The notes: generated by a model not told the origin, from the sequence alone. A stretch of DNA of 64,000 bases from Diphasiastrum complanatum (GCA_029204225.1 CM055092.1:20380036-20444035); one strand, 5' to 3'. Shown: positions 1 through 11,783, counted from the stretch's first letter. A program made the numbers and translations.

Positions 1-940
1 GAAAATTTCTTGATAATCCACCCCTTGGACTTGAGTGAATCCTTTATCCACCAGTTGTGCTTTCCATTTTGCAATGGAATCATCAGAGTTGATCTTGTTC
101 TTGAAGATCCACTTGTTGTCGATAACTCTCTTGTGAGTGGGGAAGTCGCCTAGTGTCCAGGTCTGATTCATCAGAAGTGAGTTGTACTCGCTTTCCATAG
201 ATTCTTGCCACTTCACAGCATCCTTGGGGCTAATTGCTTTGGCTAGGCTCTCTGGTTCTTCTGATGAAGTCCAGAATGATTGAGATGCATACCTCTCAGG
301 AACTGTCTAAGTCCGTGAGGATATACAGACGTTTAGTTGACTAGGATGCGATGATGCCTCTTCTTGAATTTCTCAAGATCTGTTCGAGCTAGCTTGGTCT
401 GGTCTGATGACAGAAACTGTCAGCTGCTCGGCTTCTGTAGCTATAGCTACGGGTTTTGTAGAAGGAACATCAATGTTGGAAGAAATATTACATCCCTAGA
501 GACAAATACTACATTGGTGGATGGATCATAAATTTTATAAGCTTTATGTTCATCAGGATAGTCAATGAAAATACATTTATTTGTCCTATGGTCCAGCTTC
601 TTCCTAAGCTGTTTAGGAATGTGAACAAAACATATACAACCAAATATTTTTAAATGGCTGACACTAGGCTTGTGCCCATGCCAAACTTCATGAGGAGTCT
701 TGGTGTTGACGGCTTTGGTGTTGGATCTGTTCTGCACGTAACAGGCTATGGCAGTAGCTTCTGCCCAGAACTTTGCAGGTAGGTGTGCTTGATGTAGCAT
801 GGATCTAGCTGAGTTGAGAAGAGTTCGATTCTTCCTTTTCGCAATCTCGTTCTGTTGAGGTGAATAGGAAGTGATGAACTATCTTCTAATACCATGTTCA
901 GCCATGTAGTCAAACATCTCGTTAGAGATGTATTCATTGT
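1..940 (-). mobile_element. Ty1/copia pol fragment (integrase to reverse transcriptase)
   Basis: Read on the minus strand from about 930 down, this begins late in the integrase core (EYISNEMF, then an ITSYSPQQNE-type stretch with stops). It passes through the integrase C-terminal part at 800-447 (FWAEATAIACYVQNRSNTKA, then FVSRDVIF) and reaches the start of the reverse transcriptase at about 303-1 (NKWIFKNKIN, then VDKGFTQVQGVDYQE). The last stretch is open to the window edge, so the element continues to the left. A frame change near 780 and a degraded stretch at 300-447 break the polyprotein. At about 940 the homology stops against an LTR-like sequence. It is a remnant of a replicating retroelement, not a host gene. 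Confidence 0.85.
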
Positions 941-974
941 GGGAGAGAGGGAGAGGAGGGACGAGAGGTTGTCG

Positions 975-2143
975 TGTGTTAGAAACAAAAAATTAGCTCA
1001 AAGGGGTAAGACGAACACGAACGAGAAATGAACTCGAACAGGAACGAAACATGAACGAGAAACGAACTCGAATAGAAAATGTTTGTGCGCAACGGAACAA
1101 GCTATATGAATCTCTCCGACAGCATGACTGTGCCTATCAGAATGAACAAAACTTTAATGATGGAAATCACGATCATTCTAGATTACACAGCCAAACATTA
1201 ATAAATGAAGTGCCAAAAGAACGGTTTGTTGTGAATAGTAAGACAAATTATGTGTCACGAATGGTTCGCAAAGAGCTAGATTGTGCTCGACTGATAATTA
1301 GTCATGAATGATTCGCGAAACACAAGACTAAAAGTTAGTCATCTATTACCAGAAAGAACGACTAGAAAGATCAGACAAAATGAATAATAAACGTAGCAAT
1401 ATTAACACAAATTTGAACGCAGAACAATGAACTATATCAGATTAAGTATATCATGTATACATGTCAATAATGCAGTAGAGCACAAGACAGTAGTGGACGA
1501 AACTGCGTGCCCTACAAAGCTTATACAATTTGTAAAGGAATGAAACCTTATTGATGACAATAAAAAATCAATGTGCAAGAATCTACTTCGTCTATTTCAT
1601 TGGTAAGCTTCTGATGCTAATTTACATACTTGATCTTCTGATCAATCTTGTCTTCTTCATCTCTCTAAATACTCAAATGGTATCCAGTATATATACATAA
1701 TACTACAGGTGTGCAGATGTAGAAAGTATAGAGTGGATGTGCTATCTGTAGGAGATCGTGGGTGGCTGCAATTGTTGTCCAGTCAATTAGTGTAGCAGCA
1801 TGGGGTGAGCGTGGAAAGGTGTGACGTCAGTCAGTGCTAAAGTGAACATTGGTGATGATGATGCGAAAAGTGCGTCACTCTTACGAATAACCTTAGAATT
1901 AGATTCACAGGGTGCCTTTGCTTTTAGGGCACCTTCGGCATTCTGTAAGATAGTGTCCTCTTTTCACCTGTCACCATAACATGTGTGTAAACACAGTGTC
2001 ACGATTCTTTTTCCTTTTCTTCGTTTGTGCAAATTTGCGTGTAAATATACAGATTGCACGTGCGACAATCGTGAGTAAATATGCAGCATGAATGGAAGCA
2101 GATTAAAATGAGATTTAGGAGAGCAGAAGGAGTAAAACCAACA
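975..2143 (-). repeat. LTR-B copy 1 (3' LTR of the copia element to its right)
   Basis: On the minus strand it starts TGTTGG at 2143, directly after a polypurine-like tract (complement of tttcttcttaatctag), which is how a 3' LTR follows pol. It shares an internal block (agcacaagacagtag, then gcgtgcc, about 1,480-1,520) with the LTRs at 17.4-18.0 and 37.7-38.1 kb. The left boundary (TGTG at 975 or TGTTAG at 977) is uncertain and the 1.17-kb length is greater than that of the other copies, so extra sequence may be inside. I see no coding sequence; the short plus-strand ORF at 1,051 is in the arginine/glutamate-rich low-complexity part of this repeat. Confidence 0.55.
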
Positions 2144-4975
2144 TTTCTTCTTAATCTAGATTCGTGAATGCCTTGATCTTTAGACTAAGCAATGCACAAA
2201 ATTTGTTGTGTGCATTAACACTGAGTGCTTTCGTGAATATGTCTACAACCATGTCCTACGTTCTACAGTACGTTAAGCTTACCTCTCTGTCGAGAACCTT
2301 GCCCTTGATGTAGTGATATTTGGTCTCAATGTGCTTACTCCTAGAATGAAATCCAGGGTTGGCTGATAAGGCAATAACACTTTAATTATCACAAAATAAA
2401 ATTGTAGGGCTGTACTGATACAGATTGATGTCTGACAGCAAATTTCTCAACCAAAATGCTTCCTTAATAGATTGAGAAGCAGCAATGTATTCTGCTTCAG
2501 TAGAAGAAAGTGTGATAGAGGTTTGCTTACGACTGTTCCACGAATAGGACCGCCGTTGAAGAAGAATGTAAATCCAGATGTGGACTTATAATGGTTTGCA
2601 TCTCCTCCCCAGCTTGCATGAGAATAACCACTAAGCTGATGAAGATTGTCATCGTTGACATCTCCATAGCAGATGCACCTGTCCATGGCAGCTCGAATAT
2701 ATCTCATGACTCGAATGAGAGCTTTCCAATGGGTAATGCCAGAATTAGCCATATATTGGCTGAGTGAGCTTACATCAAAAGAGATATATGATCTTGTATA
2801 GACCATTGCGTACATGAGAGATCCAAGTATCGATCGATACAGATACTCTCTTATATGCTCCTCTTCCTGCTTGGTCTGGGGACATTGGGCCTTCGACAAA
2901 TGCAGTCCTAGATCCATTGGTGAGTGAGCTAATTTACAATTCATTAGATTGTATCTGTTAAGTACATTGTGAAGATACCTTTGTTGAGTGATGTAAATTA
3001 GTCGCTTCGCTTTGTCTTTGTGGATCTGAATTCCAAGACAGAGAGAGCTTTGTCCCGATCAGTCATGTCGAATTCTGAAACAACATCTGTTTCGAATCCT
3101 TGACCATATTGGTATTGTTGCTAAAGAGCAACGTATCATCCACGTATAAGGTGATGATAATGAAGGATTGCTATACCAACTTGGAATAGACGTTGCAATC
3201 AACAGTGCTTGGTTTAAATCCTTGTTCAATGAGGAATGTGTTGATACTCTGAAACCAAGCTCTGACAGACTGTTTCAAGCCATACAGTGCTTTGTGGAGT
3301 TTATAGACATGATTTCTCATCCCTTCCAGAATGTATCCTTCGGGCTGGATTATGTAGATATCTTCTTGTATCACTCCATTTAGATAGGCTGTTTGTACAT
3401 CAAGTTGATGCACTTCAAGGTTAGCAGCTGCAGCAGAAGACAAGAGCATTCAGATCGATGAATGTTTGACGACTGGACTAAAAGTCTCACTGTAGTCAAC
3501 ATTCGGGATCTGGGTGAATCCTCGTGCTACCAGTCTTTCCTTCCTTCGATCAATTTCTCCGTTGGCATTGTATTTGATCTTAAAGATCCATTTGCAATCA
3601 ATTATATTGCAGCCAGTGGGAGCTTCGACTAATGACCATGTCTGGTTCTTGATCAGAGAGGAATACTCTCTGTCCATAGCTTCTCTCTAGAGATCAGAGT
3701 CTGGTTGGCTAAGTGCCTCTTCGACTGTCGTCGGTTCTTGCATCAAGAGATAGGCAGGCTCAAGAGTATAACTTGTGGGCTGTATGCACACTCGGCTTGA
3801 TCTTCTAGGAGGATTCGACTGATGAACCACTCCTAGGACTTGTCTTTGGGTAGCAGCAACGTCTTTGTCTGATTCGCTATCTCGAAGTGGGTCGACAATA
3901 GACACTCCTGAGCCAGAAGCTCGGACTGTCGTGTCAACGACAGGTGATGAGGTTCTTCTTGAGCGATATCCTTGTCTTTGAAGTCGACGAACTGATCCTC
4001 GATAAAGACTGTATCCCGGCTATACAAGACTTGCTGGGTGTCAGGATCATACAGCTTATAAGTACTATTAGATGAAGTATATCCGATTAGGATGCTCTTG
4101 AGACCTTGGAAGTCCAATTTCTTCCTTGTGTCCTTTGGGATCTACGCGTAAGCAATGCATCCAAACACTCTTAGATTCTTCAAAGAAAGCTTAGAGCCTG
4201 TCCACACCTCATAGCGTGTCTTGTCCGAGAGGGCCTTGATCAAACATATGTTCCGAACGTAAGCTACAATGGAGATAGCTTCAGTCCAGAATCTTTTGGG
4301 CAACGATGCATGCGATAGCAAACATTTAGCAGATTCAACTAGAGTACGGTTCTTTCTCTCAACTAAGCCATTAGACTGAGCACTGTAAGGAGTGATGAAT
4401 TGCTGCTCAATGCCTTGGCTTTGGCAGTACTCCTTAAATTTGACAGAGATATATTCTCCACCGTTGTCTGACCTTAGGGCCTTGATCGTCCTTCCAGTCT
4501 CCTTTTCTGCATGCTCCTTGAAGATTCTAAAGCAGTTGAAGGCTTTTGATTTCTTCTTTATGAAATACACCACATTCTTTATGGAGAATTTGTCAATAAA
4601 GGTTACAAAATACTTGGCATCCTTCAGCAAAGGATTTTTCATCGGGCCACAAATATCTGAATGTACAACATCTATCAATCCTCTAGCAACATGCTGATGG
4701 CTTGACTTAAATGGCTTCCTTGTCTGTTTATCAACTAGACAGTTTTGACAGACAGGTAACTCGACTTTTTCGCGAGGATAGTCGAGATAAAAAATAATAG
4801 ATTCTCTAGACATTTGTTGTACAGCAGCATGATTTAAATGACCAAGTCTATAATGCCAAAGTAAACCTTTATTTGAATGAATCGAAGTACTGAGAGCCTG
4901 ACTAGAGGCAGAAAAGCAATGACTCAATTTATACAATTATCCATGTCTCTTTCCGAGTGCTAGAACCTTGTCCAT
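2144..4975 (-). mobile_element. Ty1/copia pol, minus strand, defective
   Basis: In minus-strand order it carries the GAG pre-integrase zinc region (HYRLGHLNHAAVQQM, then CQNCLVDKQTRK, about 4,870-4,700) and the integrase core with its acidic residues in SDICGPM, LRSDNGGEY and NGLVERKNRT. The integrase C-terminus follows (FWTEAISIVAYVRN, about 4,290-3,840), then reverse transcriptase (CKWIFKIKYN, then TLYVDDTLLFSNN near 3,150) and RNase H (SLMYAM, ISFDVSSLSQYMA, then SGFTFFFNGGPI, about 2,940-2,160). The YVDD active-site motif is retained, but stops and frame shifts (for example at 4,142, 3,690 and 3,450) break the polyprotein. Gag and protease are not contiguous: similar sequence resumes at 5,973, beyond a plus-strand insertion. 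Confidence 0.88.
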
Positions 4976-5965
4976 CATGGATATAGTTCATTGTATGTGG
5001 ACTAGTCAAGCCAGAAAGCATAATCTTGATAATCATCATTGTTTCACATCTTATGATCTTGATCTCCATGATCCTTATGAGGCTTGGAAGCCTCAGATTT
5101 CTCTATTTATGGTGGATCCATCATGCAAGTGGAACTTTCAAAGCAAAGATCATCATCAAGCATGGAGGAAGCCCATGATCATAGTGGCATATTGGTGGAT
5201 CACTCTTCAAAGGCATTGGCAAGAGATCTCTACCAAAGAGATCTTATCATGGATATGGCTTCACTTCTTATGCATACCAAAGGATCCATTCAAAAAGATT
5301 TACTTCTCAAGTGATCTAGTACCTTTCCAAGCTATTTTTTGAGGAGTGTGAGAAATTGGCAAAAATCTAGCTTGGTATTTTTTATGATGGAGGTTTGTGA
5401 GTGAATCTCACATGTGTGGAGGATGTTCCCACATGTGGAGAATTGTAAAGTAAATAAAAAATGTTTGATATAGGGGTCTCATAGAATTTCATAGTCAAGC
5501 ATTTAGATGTAGGATGTTGGTAGGGTCAAATTTGGCATAGATGGCAAATTATCCATTTCCACTTGTAATGTCACTATTGAGCCAAAATAGAGTAGGAGTC
5601 CAAACTCGTGCCAATTAGAGTGTAGACAAGTGTAATGCTTTGTTTTGATGAATTTTAGGAGATCCAATTGATTTTGAGATTGAGTGGATTTTGAGTGTAA
5701 GTGATTTTCTAGCTTTCTCTCTCTACCCGAGAGCTCATGATGGTTTTTCTCTCTCTACCCAAGGAGAGCAGCTTGTTTTTACTTAGAATACTTTTGAATA
5801 CTTCCCACACATGTGAGTGAGAGTTGGAAGTGATTGAATGCATGTAGTAGTGTGTTTTTGCCATAGGATCTAAGATTGATCTTGAATCTCAATCTAGTCT
5901 TGATCTCGGTGCATCTACACACCTTAGGAGATCACAAGTACATGTTGTGGACAATTCACACATGT
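4976..5965 (+). mobile_element. Plus-strand LTR-element fragment nested in the minus copia
   Basis: The minus-strand copia frame runs up to about 4,975 and resumes at about 5,973. The intervening 1 kb is in the other orientation and ends with a polypurine tract (ttttgaggag) and an LTR. The first 370 bases have no recognised protein domain; their purine-rich CAAGATCA-type repetition resembles the 3' untranslated part of the element at 54.2-54.9 kb. The insert is a 3' end without its 5' partner, so it is truncated or a partial insertion. I found no matching target-site duplication. Confidence 0.6.
5347..5960 (+). repeat. LTR-D, a 3' LTR
   Basis: It begins TGTGAGAAATTGGC immediately after the purine tract gaggag and ends GGACAATTCACA, the usual TG...CA structure. 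Length is about 614 bp. No second copy is visible in the window. The 5' end resembles the TGTGA(A/G)AAA starts of LTR families A and C. Confidence 0.6.
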
Positions 5966-5972
5966 GAAATCA

Positions 5973-6839
5973 ACAAGTTTCCTCTTCATCTACCTTGCAT
6001 GATGAGTGTACTGGAGCTGGCATCAATTACATTGCATGCCTGATCTGTGAATGTCACTCACATGCCTGCATCTGCTATCCTTGCTACTGATAGTAGATCT
6101 TTCTACAGTGTCAGCACATACAAGACATCTTCCAATCTTCTGTCTATGCCATTGGTGCTGAGCCAAAGTGCGCCAGTGTCACTCACCTCCTGTCGCGATC
6201 CATCTCCTAAACAATGTATCTGGAGGAGTCAATTTGTCGAAAGTCAGTGATCATCTGCCTTGTCGTCACAAAGTGTGATGTGGCTCCTGAGTCAAGAACC
6301 ATGTCTTGAACATCGGATGTGGATGTTGCACATATATCAGTGCATAGATAAGTAGTTCTTCAGCCATCTTTGAGGATTCGGAACTGCTTCTCTTGTGCGA
6401 CTGCGTGTTCTGGTCCAGCTTTGTGTAGCGATAGGAACAGGTTTTTCATCTTCTTGATGAAGCTGGTGAGATCTTTGCCATCCCATGTTAGATAGGTAAG
6501 CTGATCTTCTAGATGCATTATCTGATTTCGTGACTTGGTCTGAAATCTACTGATGAGTGTATCCCACTTCTCTATACCATTAGAGATTGATGTGAGGTTA
6601 AGGGTAATGTTATCTTCGATGGAAGAGGAGATGACTGCTACTGCTTTGTTATTTTTATCTTTACATTCTCGAAGTTCTTTTCATGTGTTGGTTGGAATCT
6701 CTTCAGTGCCATCAACCCATGGCCATAACGCTTTTTCTCTTAGGATAAGCGATGTCCTCACTTTTTAGGCCAAGAAATTCGACCTGTCTGCTACAAGTGT
6801 TGTGCATATTTTTGATTGAATGCTGTGTATGGAAGCCAT
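5973..6839 (-). mobile_element. Ty1/copia gag and start of protease, minus strand, broken
   Basis: The minus-strand ATG at 6,839 opens a copia-type gag (MASIHSIQ), continuing through ALWPWVDGTEE, IEKWDTLISRFQTKSRNQ and LTYLTWDGKDLTSFIKKMK, with stops in between. The protease start DMVLDSGATSHFV (about 6,300) has the DSGA active-site signature. The reading ends in MKRKLV at about 5,973, where the nested plus-strand fragment begins; the pol sequence beyond it resumes with DKVLALGKRHG. It probably represents the 5' half of the element whose pol lies at 2,144-4,975, although I could not match its LTR to the one at 975-2,143. Confidence 0.75.
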
Positions 6840-6870
6840 AATCTCAGTGACAAGGCTCTAATTGATCCTT

Positions 6871-6886
6871 GAAGGCTCTGATACCA
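6871..6886 (-). other. Primer-binding site, initiator tRNA-Met type
   Basis: The minus strand reads TGGTATCAGAGCCTTC, the usual copia primer-binding site complementary to the 3' end of initiator methionine tRNA. It lies one base inside an LTR end (CAACA) and 32 bp upstream of the gag ATG, giving the normal order LTR-PBS-gag. Confidence 0.85.
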
Positions 6887-6887
6887 C

Positions 6888-7430
6888 TGTTGGAAAACCG
6901 AATGGCCAAACAATTGGGTTGCTATGAGAAAATCCGAGTGTTCCTGATTAGGCGACGTTTCTGGTTGGAGCTCAAATGGAGCCGATATGTCGGATAGGGC
7001 TACTACCTCAAGCCGCGATCAATCATCCTCCGAACTCTAGATAGCTTTTGCTAATCTGACAATGAGTTTATGAAACAACAACAAATGTCTAATAACAGCA
7101 AAAATGTATCTACTAAAAAATTGAACAAGCATCACAACATTCAGAGTTTGCACTTTGAGCAGAGAAGATGTAACTCGTCCACATTATCAAAAATCAAGTG
7201 TACATTTTAAGTTCTTTCTTGAGTGCTGTCTGTTTTTCAGATCAGCGCGTCGGCATGAGAGAGGTGTTCTGTTCTCACGCATGGAACTAGCTACTACTAG
7301 AACTATTTTTCTTCCTTGATATGCACCTCACTGAGTATTACATTTAGGATTCTCTATATCTGTGTGTATATCTCTGTCTTTGATCCAATACATATATCAT
7401 GTTGGATTATATTACAAGATTGATCAGCTA
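6888..7430 (-). repeat. Probable 5' LTR of the minus copia (outer limit uncertain)
   Basis: The minus-strand LTR end is fixed by the primer-binding site next to it (plus strand starts TGTTGGAAAACC). The far end cannot be set; ...TATATTACA near 7,420 is one candidate. The sequence does not match the LTR at 975-2,143, so the two ends of this copia block may come from different elements. Confidence 0.4.
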
Positions 7431-8469
7431 TAGTTTAAGCTAAGCATCTATTTAAAAATGTTTCTGTTAACGTTGCATAGTGGCGGTGGATCGCGATAGG
7501 TTGAGAAACTTCATGCCCAAGTAGTTGAGGTTCGATAGTTCGTCCTCATCCTGGCTTGCATATGGATACTCTGAAGTGTCGGCCTTCTGAGTATGTGGCA
7601 AAAAAGTGAAGGTTGGTTGAAACAAAATCATGGATCATTTTAGACCTGCTTTGCATTTTGATAAAAATGCAAAAAATGCGAACCATGCAACAGACAGTTC
7701 AAAAACTAGTTAAAATATGTAGTAGTCTAAAAGACAAAGAATAATACTAAGGCTTTAAAGTAGAAACTCAATGTTTCTTCAAGGACCACCATTGCTAATT
7801 GTAGTAACTCCATGAATATCGGAATGCATACATTAGGAGAAATATGGGCTCAAAATGGGCCCTTTAAGAAATATCACTTTAGAGAGAAACTGCGTAGAGA
7901 GAGAATGCAAACCAGTAAGTTTTGGTTGCTGTTTTTCGAGTTTTCGGCCTTGCCCAACATTTAACTGCTATGATTAACTTTAGACATTAATCAGTTAAGC
8001 TTGAGATGTAATAACTTCTCTGCATGTTCGTTTCAAAAATTGGGGCTAGAGCTTTAAGAGTATCATGGTAAATCTTGGTGTGCTCAATTCAAAAACTGAA
8101 GTGGGAGTACGCACTTTTGAAATCTTTGTATGCTTATAATGAAATATGAGGTGGGATGATTTTTCAACACGACATAGACATTACAAAAGTAAGGTACGCT
8201 AGATCTATTCAATTTAACTGATTGTAGTTTGAAACATTTACATATTGTAGCTATCAACAATGGCAATGTTTCATTTGCATGTTGCACTTCCTATGGAATG
8301 TACTCTAATTATTAAGAAAAATTTGAAAGCTATAGAGAATACTGCTCAATTGTTAGAGAAATGAGAATAAATAATCATAAGAATATAGATTTATTGGTGG
8401 ATGGATCAATTTATTCTAGAGATTCAACGACCAATTTGTGTCTAGATTTCAAGTCCGTAACTTATTTTC
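7431..8469. other. No gene seen
   Basis: AT-rich sequence without a convincing reading frame or retroelement motif. It lies between the end of the copia block and the start of the family I copy. Short ORFs here have no recognisable domain and no splice context. Confidence 0.5.
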
Positions 8470-10851
8470 TCATGTTTGTATGCGAAGGAAATAGTGGATT
8501 ACTTGGATATTGTCAAAGGTTGCGTGATATTGGAATGCATAGTGTATCTTGTCTTAATCAGCAATTATAGTTTGCTAATCAACAATTACAATGTGCAAAT
8601 CAACAATTGTTTCATTATGTGCAACACACTAGTGCTGAAAACAATGCACTCAAGCATGTTATATCAGAGTTGAATCCTACAGTCACTAGTCTTTGAGGTT
8701 CAAACCAAGATATATTAGAATCCATGGAGAAGTTGCGATCTCATAATTTAAAATCTGTTGTTGATATACAAGTTTTAAAAAAGACAATGATGAAAAGGAA
8801 AAGAAAGAGAGTATCGATGAAGAATATTGATGACTTATCCACACATAGTGGCAATAAAAAAAAAAAGAATTCGAGCATTTAAGTATGTTTTCTTATAAAC
8901 TATTTATTTGATTTGTATTTGTTATTTAAGTTTGATTTGCAATTGAAAACATGCATTATCAATTTATTAAACATAATTTGAGTTTTATATGTTTGTTGCA
9001 GATCATGTTTGGTGGCAAAGAACTATTCAATAGATCATTCATGCATTGGAGAATCTCTAAGTCATGTTTTACCGAGAAAGTCAACAAAGGCAATGATGAA
9101 AATGTTCGGTTTAAAAAAATAAAATAAAAAATTGTAGAGATTGTTTTGAATAAGGTTCAAACTTACTTGGATGCAAATGTGATACAAGGTTCATGTGCTG
9201 ATTCTAGAATTAGCAAAAATGCTTATTTTACTTTTTTTAGAATAGTTAAAGAAGCCTTTTCTCAAGTGATGGTAAAACAAACTTATCTTCCTCGTCCATA
9301 TTGGGTAAGAGTAGCAAGAAATTATTATAATGACGGAATGTTCAAAGTAATTGGCCAACCATTTCATATAACTGATTATACAAATCAGAATGTGGTGAGT
9401 TTAATTACAACGATTGCAATAATATTTTCCTTGATATTGAAAATGTTCTAAAATACATTATCCGATTGTATAAACTAGACAAACATCAAGTAAATGAAAA
9501 TATTATTATTGTAATGAAATTAGATGAATCCAAAATCATCAAAGGTCAAAAATTGGAATGGGTGAGTGTCACTTTGATGAACAAGATTTCAAATACCGAT
9601 GTTCAAATATTTAGTGTTCAATCGAAAAATCACATATGGTGGTTGGCTGCATTCCAGGTATATATTTTTATTTTTCAATTATTTTTAAAAAATATCGTTA
9701 TCAACATTGGATACATTGTCTTTTTTTATTAACATGTCATGCATTATTTGTTTCTTTACAGGTCATGAAAGAGGACCATAAAATATTTTCATGGATATTT
9801 TCACGTACAAATTATGGCGAGAGTATAAAGAGACATTTGGAGGGTGAAAAATTTACAGTCGAAAACTATGGAAAATTTCAAATTCAGTGGCACTTTGCAG
9901 ACGATTTGAAAACATTGAAATGTATGTATAATGTCTCTCATAGGGCGGCATCCAAAGCATTCATGTCTTTATTTCATGAAGGATTGCTATAATATGAATT
10001 TGGGACAACAAAACACTAGCCCAACACAAGAAGCAGAAGATCCAAAAATGAAAAGTGTGCTTCCAATTCCATTAAAACATGTCACATATGCACATTTCAT
10101 GCTGAGGTTCGTATAATTGGAAAACTTATTTATCTGCATATTCTCCTTGCATGGAATTCAAAACTGGAGTCTGTGGCTAAAGCAACTTAAAAGGTTGGAA
10201 GAAGTTCTTTCAAAGGCAAGACTATATAAAGGGAATGTCACCATTGAAAAAAGTGACAGATACTCTTAAAAAAAAGAGGAAATGTTCCTAATAAGCCATC
10301 AATTGGAGGTACTAAAGCAAGAAGATTCATATCCAATCACACATGCAAAGAATCTAGTGTCAAATATGAAATCTGGAAAGAAATTGTTCAAGCCACACGA
10401 ACACTAGAAGTAAGTAATCGAGTGACAAAAAGGACAAGTGTGGAACAACTTAGACAGCCTGGTGTTATCAGGAAAGAAAACCTATCATCAGAAGATATGA
10501 GGACTTTGCAAGATCATTGCACCACATTTGTAAAATCTATATGAGATTGTTGGGGAGAAGATCACATTACACATTACATGGTACTGATCTATTTCATTAT
10601 ATGGTATCTCATTCATGATTATATTTATTTCTACTGATGTTACCAATTTCAACGAATTTCAACTCTTGTTTGTAGCACATTTTTCTTCATCATGCAACTT
10701 ATTTTGCAAAGGAATATGTTAGCTTAAGTATCAAGGCATGGAAAAATTACATTGGCAAGCAAGAGGCACATCTCATAGAGCTACAAATCATGGTGGACAT
10801 AATTCAAAAAATAAATATTTAGTACAACTATTCGAGTGGTTTTACAAATGA
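8470..10851 (+). pseudogene. Family I copy A: decayed multi-exon gene of an unnamed family
   Basis: Function unknown. The 5' part encodes a coiled-coil-like stretch with repeated NQQL units (about 8,560-8,700) and a basic KRKRKR run. A 119-bp GT-AG intron (8,883-9,001) follows. The next exons carry QGSCADSRISKNAYF, NNIFLDIENV, KLDESKIIKGQKLEW, QSKNHIWWLAAFQ, a 104-bp intron (9,658-9,761), [10 protein letters not shown], then in shifted frames CHICTFHAEVRIIGKL, GGTKARRFISNHTCKESS and WGEDHITHYM. A 95-bp intron (10,581-10,675) leads to a last exon with GMEKLHWQAR and LFEWFYK. Each block matches family I copy B at 25.1-27.0 kb in the same order. Stops and frame shifts (near 9,415, 9,990, 10,260 and 10,780) make it a pseudogene. 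Confidence 0.75.
8883..9001 (+). other. Intron in family I copy A
   Basis: Donor TTTAA|GTATGTTTTC and acceptor TTTGTTGCAG|ATCATG separate the coiled-coil/basic exon from the exon starting FGGKELF. Good splice signals in an otherwise decayed copy suggest it descends from a once spliced gene rather than a reverse-transcribed copy. Confidence 0.6.
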
Positions 10852-10984
10852 GCACAATTTAAATATCAAGCTAAAAACTCGCCAAACATTATGATCTTTC
10901 AAAAAACATTCAAATTCATCACAAAAGAGAGATCCTCTTGATACAATGGAAAACATGTATATATATGTATAATATATTTTAATT

Positions 10985-11782
10985 TCAATTTTCATCATCT
11001 CCAAGTTTGAGATGCATAATATTGTCATGAAGGAACAATCTCCTTTTATATGGATTTAAAAACTGTATATTTTTCTTTTTGCTCATGTCTATATATCCCG
11101 AATAAAGGGCCATTGAAGATGATCTTTTTGTGGTATCTTCAGGGACATTACCAAGTATTTTAATAGCTAGATCCTTCTTAACAAAGACAAATTTGAATGT
11201 TCCTTTGGCATAATTGTGGCCTCCTAAGCAAACAGACAACGCTCTAATTGCCACTATAATAGTTGTGGCGAATGGATTATAACTCGTATGATATATACAA
11301 ATTTCGTTATTTACAAAATTTTTCAAATAGTGGGCAAGGGATGTCTCCTTGTACCCCCAATAGTTGCCGATCCTTTGTGAAGACCTCCAAGTCTTATAGC
11401 AAAGGCATCTGCTTCAATGGTATTTTGTAAAGAAGTGCAATAAGAGACATTTAGATTAAAAAATGAAGATCACAATTACAAAAAATAGAACAATAATTAA
11501 GGTATTAGGTCATAAAACAATAACTCACAAGATCATCTTCATCGAAACTGACTATATTTTTTGTTGTAATGTCATGGCCACCACTAGACTCTTCAATTCT
11601 CACTAGTTCATGATGAATCCTTGGTGGATACTTTTTCTAAAACTCCAAAATTTTTGCTTCACTCTGCAAGGTTTCAGAAGCTTTGTATTTTTCCATCGTG
11701 GCATCCAATGCTTCCTTGTCAGATTTCTAGTTGCCATCCGTCACAATATCAATCTCGCACTTAAAATCATCATAATCATAAT
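10985..11782 (-). pseudogene. Family II copy A: decayed gene fragment of an unnamed family
   Basis: Function unknown. On the minus strand an acidic exon (about 11,780-11,530: FDYDYDDFKCEIDIVTDGN, ALDATMEKYKASETLQSE, HHELVRIEESSGGHD, ending FDEDDL at a GTGAGT donor) is followed by an intron. A second part reads IEADAFAIRLGG and then, in another frame, NEICIYHTSYNPF and RALSVCLGGHNYAKG, to a stop at 10,985. These blocks align with family II copy B at 24.5-25.07 kb (EALDAT/EQALAR, then the donor, then DAFA.R.GG, then ..HY..N..NN...YNP). It converges with family I copy A, 134 bp away. Internal stops and a frame shift show decay; the copia element at 11,783 cuts it upstream. Confidence 0.6.
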
Positions 11783-11783
11783 C

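Noticed and set aside
1051-1311. A plus-strand host gene
   Set aside because: It sits inside an LTR, is compositionally biased and has no domain or splice context.
4968-5342. 124-codon plus-strand frame
   Set aside because: It lies in the 3' untranslated part of an LTR element just before its polypurine tract, overlaps another frame of equal quality, and has no domain.
6888-7430. Pairing this LTR with the one at 975-2,143 as one complete element
   Set aside because: The two sequences do not align; only the primer-binding site context supports the right-hand one.
9394-9412. An additional intron in family I copy A starting at GTGGTGAGTT
   Set aside because: Alignment with copy B shows continuous coding there; a frame shift explains the break and no acceptor is needed.
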